The notes beneath the pieces were generated by a model. It had not been told where the DNA came from and made no database searches. It saw nothing but the letters and a program-made list of their open reading frames with translations. A program made the position numbers and the translations under genes. This document shows positions 42,435 to 51,635 of a stretch of 64,000 nucleotides of DNA, piece after piece (the first letter of the stretch is position 1; each line of letters begins with the position of its first letter). The stretch covers positions 248,001 through 312,000 of the forward strand of contig NZ_JAJMOY010000002.1 in the NCBI RefSeq assembly GCF_020991415.1. The letters are read 5' to 3'. This DNA comes from Flavobacterium sp. ENC (GTDB taxonomy: Bacteria; Bacteroidota; Bacteroidia; Flavobacteriales; Flavobacteriaceae).

Positions 42435-45400
42435 TTAATCCAAGACATGTTGTTTATAATGCCCAGATGTAAACTTAAAAATTGATGTTTTCGCTTGTTT
42501 CTGATAAATAACTGATTCAGCATTTGGCGTGTTAATATTTCTTATGTTTGACACACCGTGAAAATGATACTCATGTTCAAATAGAGAACCAATATTACCA
42601 GCATTATTTAAGAATTTACGTTTATCAAAATTTATAGAAATTTTTTCGACACCAGGCTTATCACCAGTTGCCTCAGCCATATTGTTAGTCTGTCCAAATT
42701 CAGTTCCTAGATTTTCTGGATTATTTATTCCTAAACCAAGCTTCTCTGAAGAAGTTGAAATTTCTCCAGCTAGCAATCCTTCGGTAGGATTTTCACCATG
42801 AAAGACCTGATAAGTTACTTTAGCAATAAAATCTGTCGCATTGTGGAATAATTGCATTCCTTCTGCCGTATCAGGTAAATCAGCAATTGACTTGCTATTT
42901 TTAATCGCATCTTTATGGTCTACAACACCATTCTCTGAGTTGGCTTTCAATTCTTTATATTTATCAGCATCCATAAATAAAACATCATCATGCATGAAGT
43001 CTGTGCTGTCATTCCCTAACCATGCTCCAGTTTTGCTATCGAAAATTGGCGATTTAGCTTCCATTCCATCAGGGTCAATAAAAAACACAGGATTATTAAG
43101 AGCATATGTATAAGGATTGAATCTACGAGATTTTTCAGCCAGCGGGTCAATGTTCATCCAACGCCCTATAGCAGGGTCATAATTTCTTGCTCCATAGTCA
43201 TATAAATTCAACTGAAAGCCACCAATATTTTCGTCTTGGAACTCTTTTCCATTGTACTTATACTTATAATTAGATGCAACAATTACATCAGTCGGTCTTT
43301 TTTGTTGTAGCCCAAAAGGATAATATTGGATTTCATCCTGAATCGCAAGGTTTTTGTCATAACTCAAACGGATATTACCCAAATGATCTTTGTATTGGTA
43401 TACATATTTATAAGAACTTCCTGAAACCTCCACATAACCTTCTACAGTTGAGAAAAACTTAAGGGCTGGAGCAAGGAGAGGTTCCTTTAGATATTGATAA
43501 CCTCCCAAATAATCGGTTATGGTTTCTTTTGTACCTTCCGTAACGATCTTTTGTACTTTTTGCCCCGTTGCATTGTAAAGATAAGCAATGTTTCCTGCTG
43601 TTGCAAAAGTTATTTTGGTTGGCAGGTTCAGGTGATTGTAGGTAATCGCCGTGATGTTTTTGTTGTTGTCCTTAGTCATATTACCATTGGCATCATAAGT
43701 ATAATCATCCGTATTAGCGGTACTGTCAATAAAACCATAAATTTTAGTAGCCGCGGGAGCACTATCGACTACTTTTAAAAGCTGGTTGGTGGTATTGCTA
43801 TTGGTATAAGTGTAGACCAAAGCATCAATTTGTGTGGCAGTTTCACTGTTTCCGTTACGTGTAAGACTGCCTATATTGCCATTTTTATCATAGGTTAGGT
43901 TCTCACTGTAGGCATTGCTGATTACGGCATCGCGCTTATAAATACTTGTTTTAAGTCGGTTAAGATTATCATATAAATAAGCATATCCGCGTATTACCGG
44001 AGTTGTTTCAGAAGTACTGATCCAGAAAGTCTCCGCAATATTTCCGTTGTATAGGGCTTTACCACCCGTAATGCCTGGCGTATTGTTATAATTAATCTTA
44101 AAAGCGAACAAATCCTTTGGATCTCCCGCTATGCTCAAGGCCGTAACATCATTAATGCCTGTCATCCATCCACGGATATTGTAGGTATAATTGATGTTTT
44201 GGGTATTGCTTCCAACCTTTTTAGAAATTAATTGTCCAAGTTCATCATAAGAATTACTGGCAATAACTTCCGGTGTTCCTGTCCCGATTTGATGGGTCTG
44301 GGTCTTTAACCTGTCCTGAGCAGAATAAGTAAAGGTATCAGTTGTTTTAAGTATAGGGTCTGTCGCCAGCCTGCTGTGTGTGGTTATGGTATATTGCAGC
44401 TGACCTGAGAAAGCATCGAGTTTATTGTCCACGCAGGTGAAACCGCCCAGAAAATTCTGCGTATAGGAACGTACCAGCCTTGCCTTCTCATCATACAGGC
44501 TGTAGGTCTGTTCATATTTGTAATTCGTGCTCAGATCAGCAACCCTTACCCAGGATCCTGTGGCGAGCCCGATCGGTTTTGTTGTCGCATTGTAATAAAC
44601 AGGCTGGCTTAATCCGGCAGTATTAGCTGCAACAGTTGCGGGAATTGTGGCAGGTGCATCGGGAAAATTATAATCGTCATAATAGTTCACAGTCATTACA
44701 TGATATCCTGATGTTGGCCAGGCTGCGTTGTCATACCTGAATTTTACTCCTGTCGTGGCGGGTACGATGGTGTTGGTTGCTGTAGCAATTTTGGTTTCAT
44801 TGAAATTTGAAGTCAAGGCGTTTTGTGCATCCTGAAGTGTTTTTCTGGTAGCCACTGTTACCGTAGCGGATAACCAGCCGGTAATAACCGGCCTGTTAAA
44901 CGCATCATATTTGGTAAAGAGCCATCCTGTTGTTGCAATATCCGAAAAAGGGGAATTGGCAGGTCCTGTGGCTACGGGTCTGTCGAGTTTGTCATACACG
45001 ATAAACTCCCATTGTTTGCCCGGCAGTTTTTTCTCTACCATACGGTTGCGGTAGTCGTATTTGTATTGGTAACATAAATTGTCGAGAATCGTTTGATTGC
45101 CATTATCAATAACAGCAGAAAAAGTGCTGCCTGCCTTGGCATTAAATCCCGGTAATAATCGAATCGAATTGGAAGCCGTCAGGGCTAGGGAAACCCCGGA
45201 AGCAACTACTGCCGTAGAGGTCACGTCAGCCTGCAGGCCTGTAGCAGTTCCAATAAGATCGACTGCTTTTGGCGGGATGACATAGGTTAAATTACCATAA
45301 ACATCATACACATAATAAGTATCGTGTTTTTCATTAGTGGTTCCGGTTCCTACAGTACCATAGGTTCTTTTTAGTACTACCTGACCTTCTTTATTTTTAA

Positions 45401-46079
45401 ATTCTACGGTTGCACCATTTAGCTCTGATAGCGGAGCTGCTGTATTCTCGTCATAAGTGACTGTTTTGTACAGTTGTCCGGCGGCATAGGTGCCAGTGTT
45501 TGAAAAAGAGATGGTAGACAGTCCTAGAGTAGGATCCCAGGCAGCGGTAGCCGTAAAGAGTCTGACCTCATTGTCAACATTGGTCTGGTAGTCCATTTTG
45601 ATCTCATGCCCCAATCCCATGCTCCAGTCGTTTCCGGGAGCTGCCTGTTTCAGAACACGGTTCAGAGGTGAAGCTTCTAATTGTTTCTCACTATAGGGGT
45701 TGGCATTGACAGTCCCGTAATTGGTTTTGTATTGTGCGGTTAAATCTGAAACCAGGGTGGTTGGATTGATATAAGCCGAAGTGGTTTGAGCCGAAGCAAA
45801 CGGAAGATATTCTTTTACCTGTCTGCCGAAACCATCGTACTCAATTGGAGTTACAATGTCTTTTCCTGAATCGGACTGCTGCACAGCAATTTGCTGTACG
45901 GGTCTTCCGAGTCCATCAAAATAGGTTACATTTTGGGAGGCCTGAGCAGGGGTGGGAGTTGGTATTGCCGTCAGGCTTGCTGTTTTGTAGGTTACCGTCT
46001 TGATATAGTTCTCGGTCTTGGTCTGGCCAATGACCATAACAGGAAATAAAACCAAAATAATTTTTATAAAGTTTTTCAT
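42435..46079 (-). CDS. Secreted RHS protein (DUF6443) with C-terminal candidate toxin
   Basis: 1214 residues. Signal peptide about 1-19 (MVIGQ); DUF6443 region with YFDGLGRPVQQIAV and DGFGRQVKEY; RHS/YD repeats (YDKNGN, YDANGN and so on); the RHS core YDYGARNYDPAIGRWMNIDP ending NPVFFIDPDGM at residue 1006. The 208 residues after the core are the variable tip. It carries HEYHFHG (His1169, Glu1170, His1172, His1174) and a later AESVIYQKQ and HYKQHV, a pattern compatible with a metal-dependent hydrolase or peptidase. Second gene of an operon after a larger RHS gene (12 bp) and before the immunity lipoprotein. Confidence 0.92.
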   Translation of the reverse strand: MKNFIKIILVLFPVMVIGQTKTENYIKTVTYKTASLTAIPTPTPAQASQNVTYFDGLGRPVQQIAVQQSDSGKDIVTPIEYDGFGRQVKEYLPFASAQTTSAYINPTTLVSDLTAQYKTNYGTVNANPYSEKQLEASPLNRVLKQAAPGNDWSMGLGHEIKMDYQTNVDNEVRLFTATAAWDPTLGLSTISFSNTGTYAAGQLYKTVTYDENTAAPLSELNGATVEFKNKEGQVVLKRTYGTVGTGTTNEKHDTYYVYDVYGNLTYVIPPKAVDLIGTATGLQADVTSTAVVASGVSLALTASNSIRLLPGFNAKAGSTFSAVIDNGNQTILDNLCYQYKYDYRNRMVEKKLPGKQWEFIVYDKLDRPVATGPANSPFSDIATTGWLFTKYDAFNRPVITGWLSATVTVATRKTLQDAQNALTSNFNETKIATATNTIVPATTGVKFRYDNAAWPTSGYHVMTVNYYDDYNFPDAPATIPATVAANTAGLSQPVYYNATTKPIGLATGSWVRVADLSTNYKYEQTYSLYDEKARLVRSYTQNFLGGFTCVDNKLDAFSGQLQYTITTHSRLATDPILKTTDTFTYSAQDRLKTQTHQIGTGTPEVIASNSYDELGQLISKKVGSNTQNINYTYNIRGWMTGINDVTALSIAGDPKDLFAFKINYNNTPGITGGKALYNGNIAETFWISTSETTPVIRGYAYLYDNLNRLKTSIYKRDAVISNAYSENLTYDKNGNIGSLTRNGNSETATQIDALVYTYTNSNTTNQLLKVVDSAPAATKIYGFIDSTANTDDYTYDANGNMTKDNNKNITAITYNHLNLPTKITFATAGNIAYLYNATGQKVQKIVTEGTKETITDYLGGYQYLKEPLLAPALKFFSTVEGYVEVSGSSYKYVYQYKDHLGNIRLSYDKNLAIQDEIQYYPFGLQQKRPTDVIVASNYKYKYNGKEFQDENIGGFQLNLYDYGARNYDPAIGRWMNIDPLAEKSRRFNPYTYALNNPVFFIDPDGMEAKSPIFDSKTGAWLGNDSTDFMHDDVLFMDADKYKELKANSENGVVDHKDAIKNSKSIADLPDTAEGMQLFHNATDFIAKVTYQVFHGENPTEGLLAGEISTSSEKLGLGINNPENLGTEFGQTNNMAEATGDKPGVEKISINFDKRKFLNNAGNIGSLFEHEYHFHGVSNIRNINTPNAESVIYQKQAKTSIFKFTSGHYKQHVLD

Positions 46080-46091
46080 GCTGTTTTTGGT

Positions 46092-49000
46092 TTATGGTTT
46101 GTAATTGTATTGGTTCTCAGAAAGGATATTTCCGTTTTTATCTTTTACGAATTCCAGCCTTCCGAAAGTATCATAGGTATAAGTTATAGTATCTCCTTTA
46201 GGGTCTGTGATGGTGCTTACTCCGATAACTGGAATATAAGTGTATGTACTAACCATAGCGGTACTAAGTTCAGTAGTATTTCTAAGGTTATTTAAGGCAA
46301 TTTTTAGCTGAGATTCATTTCCTGAATCAGAGGCTGTTTGGGCAGCAGTTATTAAAGTGGTTGGAATACTGTTATATGAAGCATTTTCTATTTTTGCGAT
46401 TGGATATTCATTCCTATAGCCCCAGATGTATGAAATGGATGTTCCGTTAGTTTTCTGTTCCTGTACTATATGCCCGTTATTATCGTACATAACAAATTGT
46501 ACAACTTCTTCATAATCTGCAACGGTACCTTTTTTGAGCATTTTTATATTCTTAGGCAAATACATATTATTAGAAGTATTTGTGTCAGTATGAGTTTTTA
46601 TAGTGTAATTATAGATGTTCGATTGTACAACTAAATTATCTACAATAGTTTCTGATTTTATGACAGGGTTTATCACATTATTAATCATCATATTTGAAAT
46701 AGTAGCTGCTGGGGTTTCATCTATTCCGGCAACTAAATCGGAAGGATATTTTTTAATTGTCTTTATGGTTTGTCCTTTACTGTTCGTTGTTTGTGTTTCT
46801 GTTAGATTCTTATGTAAGAGGTTATCATATTTATAGTCTGTAGTCGTTGTTATGGGATTTTGACCATTTATATCAAAAATCGTTTCTATAGTAGCTTTTG
46901 GATGCCACCATTCTGAAAAAACATCATAAAAACGTATATCAGTACTGGTACTTCCCGGAGCAGAAAACATTTTGACTCCTTTTATATTTTTTATAGTATT
47001 TTCACGAATATATTCTGTTACCGTTTCTTTAACCTTGGCATTATTACTATTAAAATACTGTTCTTTTAGTAATTGTCCGTTATTTAAATTTATTAAATTA
47101 GGGATTCCAGGTATAAAAAGTTCTATGGGTAACTCTTTTACATTGTTATAAAAATATTTTGATGACCCTAAATTGATATTTGTAGAATCGACATCTGAGA
47201 CAGTTACTTCATTGTATCCAATAACGCTTCCTTGAGCTGAATTTCCAAAAGGAATTGCGCTGTCTGAGCATCTCACTAAATATTTATTAATTTGTTGAAA
47301 AATTAGTTTTGAATAATACCCTCCTGAAAATCCGTTTGTAAGGATCTCGTTATTGTAGAAAAAATGATACGGACTTATTAAACGACCAGTAGAAACATTG
47401 TTATTCTCATAAGAATATATTTTTTTCTTAACAAATTGCCCTTGATCGTTGGTTGTTATAGACTTGATTCGAAGACCGGCACCAATTTTTTTGTTAGTTG
47501 GATTTTTTTTAACATATCTGGCGTTTGCTTCAATGTTTACAGTTGAAGTGGAACCATTATTAACTTTTAACTTATAACTGCCCGCAGGTAAAAAAACAGT
47601 TAGATATGAATAAAATGATGAGGAATTAGAACTATTTAACCATGGTGCTATTGCAATTAGCTGATTACCATTTAGATCTTCTAAAGCGGCTGTCATATTA
47701 CTAGTTATAGGAGTTGAAGAGAGATTATATGTATTAAAATATAAATGAACCATTGTCAGTTTATCTAATGTAAATGATTTTTCATTCATTTTTATGATGT
47801 CATTACCTAGTATCTTTGCTGATAATACTATTGGTTCATCTTCATATAAAGTTTCGGATTCACTAAAGTAGTCATTTGGCTCATATTCAAAATTTACGAT
47901 ACCTCCGGTAGGATACTTAATAGTTTGAAGAATTGATGCCTGTAATTTCGTAGCATCAACCTCGCGATTTGCTCCAGTTAAAAAAATGTTATTTGCTGCT
48001 GTGCCTTCATAAAAAGGTACTAATGTTTCTGTAAAAGTATTTGATCCTGGTTGGGTAAGTTTTATACGATCTTGGATAGTGAAATTTTCGTATTTGTAAT
48101 CAACTATTGAACTGTTACTCTTTCCATTATTATATCCCCAATAATCTAAGGAGTAAGATGTTTTTTCAGGGAGTAGTGTTTGGTTGTACGAAAAAGTATA
48201 GGATGGTTTTTTTAAAATTACATTGTTTGCATTTACAGTAGATTCCTGAATAGATTCCAGTTTTAATCTCGTTTTTCTTTCCTCATTATCAATAATAGGT
48301 GTTCCACTTCCTGATGGTGTACTATTAAAATAACTATATGTAAAATCGAACTGTTTTATTAACTTGCCATCGATATTGAGTAATTTTGTATTTTTAAGTC
48401 TTTTTGGTTTAGGATCAGTAGAAATGAATGTTCTTAAATCTGTTCTGTCTTCTGTAGTAAACTCAACATATCCATTGAAAAAAACTATCTTTTTAAGATA
48501 AACCGGATTTATTATTTGTTGACTGGCAGAATATAATTTAACTCTTGAATTAACATTTGTAAATCGGTAAGCATATTGCCCATTTAATAGATCTTTTGAA
48601 TCCAGATAATCGGATATTTGTTCATACCTGCTTATTTGGCTAATTGTTTTACCTAAAGTTTCATATAAAAAATTGAGGTTATCTCCTTCAGGCGTCACTA
48701 CTTTTGTTAAATACCAGGCACTATCAAAAATATCAGGATCGTATTTCGAAATTCTGTCATTATTTGGAGTAATAGGATCTGGACTTGACAGATTATGACT
48801 TGTTGTTGTTTCAACGGCATTCAGAGCTGTAGAGCCTAGATAATATTTCCAGCCATTTCCATCTGTTACAGTCCATAATTTCGCAATTATATCATAAGAA
48901 AAAATTAAATTGTTTTGATCTAGTGATACTGCCTTAACAATATTTCCTTCTTGTTTCTCAAATACAAGTTTACCGGAGTATTGAAGAAAATTATAATAAA

Positions 49001-49502
49001 AAATATCTGGTTCCGGATCTATATGTTCAATTTCTATCTCATCATAATAATGCTCTTCATAATAATAAAAATTAGCAGTATTAGGTAAAGGTTTTGTTGG
49101 ATCAGACCAATCGGGTAAATTATTCGCAGTTGAAGGTGGTAATTGTTTCTTTAAATACCCATATTGTTCAAAATCATCAAGACCTCTTACTTGTCGGGTA
49201 ATCATCCCTCCTGCATTTAATGACCATCCTAAACCAACCCAGCTAGCTTCTTCAGCTACTTTGATTCCTGAAGCATGATAGTTTAATGTTACAGGTAATT
49301 CTATTTTACCCGATTTTACCTCAATTAATGGAATTGATATATTAGGTATTCCTGTATAATTACTGACTGGTACATCTGCATATTGAGCTAATGATGATGC
49401 ATTGGGAGAGGGTGGAACAATATTCGACAATCCTCTAGTTTGCGCTATGGAAAAATCAAAAATTAGTAAAAATAAGAGTTGAAAGAATAATTGTTTTTTC
49501 AT
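46092..49502 (-). CDS. Secreted RHS/YD-repeat protein, shell partner
   Basis: 1136 residues with a signal peptide (about 1-20, FSIAQ). The N-terminal signature SLAQYADVPVSNYTGIPNIS, then LPVTLNYHASGIKV and WVGLGWSLNAGG, is the common start of Bacteroidota RHS proteins that assemble a beta-cage. Degenerate YD repeats run to the C-terminus (ITYTYDTFGRLEFVKDKNGN). It has no core/toxin tip of its own. It is cotranscribed with the toxin-bearing RHS gene, so the two may form one cage split across two chains. Confidence 0.9.
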   Translation of the reverse strand: MKKQLFFQLLFLLIFDFSIAQTRGLSNIVPPSPNASSLAQYADVPVSNYTGIPNISIPLIEVKSGKIELPVTLNYHASGIKVAEEASWVGLGWSLNAGGMITRQVRGLDDFEQYGYLKKQLPPSTANNLPDWSDPTKPLPNTANFYYYEEHYYDEIEIEHIDPEPDIFYYNFLQYSGKLVFEKQEGNIVKAVSLDQNNLIFSYDIIAKLWTVTDGNGWKYYLGSTALNAVETTTSHNLSSPDPITPNNDRISKYDPDIFDSAWYLTKVVTPEGDNLNFLYETLGKTISQISRYEQISDYLDSKDLLNGQYAYRFTNVNSRVKLYSASQQIINPVYLKKIVFFNGYVEFTTEDRTDLRTFISTDPKPKRLKNTKLLNIDGKLIKQFDFTYSYFNSTPSGSGTPIIDNEERKTRLKLESIQESTVNANNVILKKPSYTFSYNQTLLPEKTSYSLDYWGYNNGKSNSSIVDYKYENFTIQDRIKLTQPGSNTFTETLVPFYEGTAANNIFLTGANREVDATKLQASILQTIKYPTGGIVNFEYEPNDYFSESETLYEDEPIVLSAKILGNDIIKMNEKSFTLDKLTMVHLYFNTYNLSSTPITSNMTAALEDLNGNQLIAIAPWLNSSNSSSFYSYLTVFLPAGSYKLKVNNGSTSTVNIEANARYVKKNPTNKKIGAGLRIKSITTNDQGQFVKKKIYSYENNNVSTGRLISPYHFFYNNEILTNGFSGGYYSKLIFQQINKYLVRCSDSAIPFGNSAQGSVIGYNEVTVSDVDSTNINLGSSKYFYNNVKELPIELFIPGIPNLINLNNGQLLKEQYFNSNNAKVKETVTEYIRENTIKNIKGVKMFSAPGSTSTDIRFYDVFSEWWHPKATIETIFDINGQNPITTTTDYKYDNLLHKNLTETQTTNSKGQTIKTIKKYPSDLVAGIDETPAATISNMMINNVINPVIKSETIVDNLVVQSNIYNYTIKTHTDTNTSNNMYLPKNIKMLKKGTVADYEEVVQFVMYDNNGHIVQEQKTNGTSISYIWGYRNEYPIAKIENASYNSIPTTLITAAQTASDSGNESQLKIALNNLRNTTELSTAMVSTYTYIPVIGVSTITDPKGDTITYTYDTFGRLEFVKDKNGNILSENQYNYKP

Positions 49503-49563
49503 TTAGTCAGGTTTTATATTTATTAATTAAGGAGCGTATTACTAAATTTTAGTTTTATTAAAG

Positions 49564-49571
49564 CAAAGCTA
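49564..49571 (-). promoter_or_regulatory. -7 promoter box of the RHS operon
   Basis: TAGCTTTG on the minus strand matches TAnnTTTG, 62 bp before the RHS ATG and inside the 204-bp gap after the F gene. No good -33 TTG at the usual spacing. Confidence 0.45.
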
Positions 49572-49706
49572 TTGACACTTGATTTTTCCTCATATAAATG
49601 GATTAAAATTTATTTCGCTTTGTATTTTATCACTCAAATTTACTTTTACAATAATACTATATTTATCTTGTTAATTTTATTTTTTAAGAGGTTAATGCTT
49701 GTTTTT

Positions 49707-50843
49707 TTACCCAATCGCACTACTCAACTGAAACATTGGTAAATACATAGCCACCAGCAAAACCGCCACCAGAACCCCTACAAAAAGAATGATAAAAGGC
49801 TCCAGAACAGTCGTCATGATTTTAGATTGCTGTATCACTTCCTGATTGTACTGTTCGCTTAATTGCTTGAATACATATTCGGTTTGGTTGGTTTCTTCGG
49901 CTACTTTTACCAGGGATATAATTCGGTTATCAAAGAGGGGATTGTTCTTTAAGCTGGTACTTAGGCTATTTCCTTTCAGGATACTTTCCTCCACTTTTTC
50001 AAGGGCTTCCTGAAGGGGCACAAAACGAATCATTTTTTTGACCATCTGAATACTATTCAGCAGCGGCACTTTTGCGGTAGTCAGTAAAGTAACGGCCTGT
50101 GTAAATTGCGCCAGATACACTTTGGTCATAAAAGATCCGATAATAGGAATTTTAATCAAAAAGTAATGAAGTGCTTTCTTGTATTTGGGATTGTCTTTAA
50201 AGAACTGGGTTGAAAAAATAAAAAGAATGATTGCCAGAAAAAAGTACAGTCCGTATGTTTTGGTGACGACTGATAGTTTTACAATTACCTGTGTCAGAAA
50301 CGGCAACTCCATTTTGTTTTGTCTGAAAATATCCTGAAACATCGGCACCACATAGCTCAACATAAAGGCAACGACCAAAACAGCGGTACTTAAGACAATA
50401 GAAGGGTAGGTCAGGGCTGCAATAATAATACGTTTCTGTTCGTTTTTACGCTCAAAAAAATGTCCAAGTTCAAAACAAACCTGAGCAGTAGTCCCTGTTT
50501 CTTCTCCAATCTGAATCGAGTAGTATTCGTATTCCGTAAAAGAGGACGAAGCGGACAAAGCTTCAGAAAAAGGTTTTCCGTTTACGACCTGATTGAGTAT
50601 GGATTGGATTAATTCTTTATCCGCTTTTTTCTTTAGGGAATCTACAATCAGCGATAATCCTTCTTTAAAAGTAATTCCGGCTTTTAAAAGGACGGCTAAT
50701 TCCTGATAAAAAGACTGCTTCTTTTTAGTATTGAAAGAATCACCAAAAAAGGAAATTTCTTTTTTCAGCAAATGCTCAATACTATTTGCTTTTTTTACTG
50801 AAGTCCCTTTTTTAGCGGGAGTATTTTCTATTTTAAAGGCCAT
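49707..50843 (-). CDS. gspF: Type II secretion / type IV pilus inner-membrane platform protein (GspF/PilC)
   Basis: 378 residues: two repeated helical T2SSF cytosolic domains (about 40-160 and 245-365), each with the family pattern (FYQELAVLLKAGITFKEGLSLI; FTQAVTLLTTAKVPLLNSIQMV), and three membrane helices (about 145-170, 200-217, 348-370). It anchors the ATPase and drives pseudopilin assembly. The start overlaps the upstream J-like pseudopilin gene by 11 bp. Last machine gene before the RHS operon. Confidence 0.93.
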   Translation of the reverse strand: MAFKIENTPAKKGTSVKKANSIEHLLKKEISFFGDSFNTKKKQSFYQELAVLLKAGITFKEGLSLIVDSLKKKADKELIQSILNQVVNGKPFSEALSASSSFTEYEYYSIQIGEETGTTAQVCFELGHFFERKNEQKRIIIAALTYPSIVLSTAVLVVAFMLSYVVPMFQDIFRQNKMELPFLTQVIVKLSVVTKTYGLYFFLAIILFIFSTQFFKDNPKYKKALHYFLIKIPIIGSFMTKVYLAQFTQAVTLLTTAKVPLLNSIQMVKKMIRFVPLQEALEKVEESILKGNSLSTSLKNNPLFDNRIISLVKVAEETNQTEYVFKQLSEQYNQEVIQQSKIMTTVLEPFIILFVGVLVAVLLVAMYLPMFQLSSAIG

Positions 50844-51309
50844 CTTCCTGATTCATAAAAAAGGTTACATCATTTTTTTTGGAGACAAAAATCTCATAAT
50901 CTTTAAGCGTAGTCGCTGCAGATATAGTTATAGCATCTATACTTCCGTTTTGAACCTCTTTTCCGTTTGCGAATATTTTTTGAACAGAAAGGTTTAATGG
51001 AATGGTATCTTTATTTCGCAATGTATATTTTTCCCGAAAGGAATAGGTAACCGTGTCTATTTCGGAAAGCATCAGTAAAAGATGTTTTTGCTCATTGTAG
51101 GTAATAGTATGTGGTTCGTTAAAATCCTGCCATAGTTTTTGTTCAAAAAGGGCAAGTGTACTGGTTTTATCAAAATTGGTCTGGATGGTATGAATCTGCT
51201 TTTGTACCAATCGCAAAACACTAAAGGCCATACCTACCACAATTGCTGTGATAATCATAACAATTAGTAACTCAGAGAGTGTAAATGATTTTACTTTGCC
51301 TGCTGCCAT
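50833..51309 (-). CDS. Minor pseudopilin, GspJ-like
   Basis: 158 residues. Short basic leader, then SFTLSELLIVMIITAIVVGM: processing is expected between Ser8 and Phe9, with Glu13 at mature position +5, followed by one hydrophobic helix and a beta-rich head. Size and gene order (after I-like and K-like genes) point to the J position of the tip complex. Residue -1 is Ser rather than the usual Gly. It overlaps its upstream neighbour by 19 bp and gspF by 11 bp. Confidence 0.82.
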   Translation of the reverse strand: MAAGKVKSFTLSELLIVMIITAIVVGMAFSVLRLVQKQIHTIQTNFDKTSTLALFEQKLWQDFNEPHTITYNEQKHLLLMLSEIDTVTYSFREKYTLRNKDTIPLNLSVQKIFANGKEVQNGSIDAITISAATTLKDYEIFVSKKNDVTFFMNQEDGL

Positions 51310-51635
51310 ACTGCAAATTGTTTTGTTATTTCTTTCTTTCGATCCCTGTTTGTTGCCATAAAGTTGACCAGTATGCCGGATCTTGTTTTTTGCTGTTTTA
51401 TAGTAATTTCCCAGCCTTTATAACTTTCCTGATAGGGGAATTGTATAGCGTTATGCTGCACTTCATATTCCAATTCATTGATCCTGTTTTCGATATTATG
51501 TGTGTTTTTGGAAAAAGTATTTAAGAGCAGGTTATTAAGTATTAAACTGGCAATTACAAACACAATTACAATTAGAACTGTTGCGACAATAGCTTCAATC
51601 AGGGTGGCAGATTTTATTTTTTTTAATACAACCAT
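51291..51635 (-). CDS. Minor pseudopilin, GspI-like
   Basis: 114 residues, the shortest of the set, as GspI usually is. Leader MVVLKKIKS, then ATLIEAIVATVLIVIVFVIA with Glu14 at +5 if cleaved after Ser9. The head contains paired strands (YKGWEITIKQQKT). Overlapping both neighbours indicates strict cotranslation. Confidence 0.78.
   Translation of the reverse strand: MVVLKKIKSATLIEAIVATVLIVIVFVIASLILNNLLLNTFSKNTHNIENRINELEYEVQHNAIQFPYQESYKGWEITIKQQKTRSGILVNFMATNRDRKKEITKQFAVWQQAK

Noticed and set aside
42435..49502. The two RHS genes as one gene split by a frameshift
   Set aside because: The second has its own ATG and signal peptide, and the first ends with a normal stop after YD repeats; the two-gene arrangement looks genuine.
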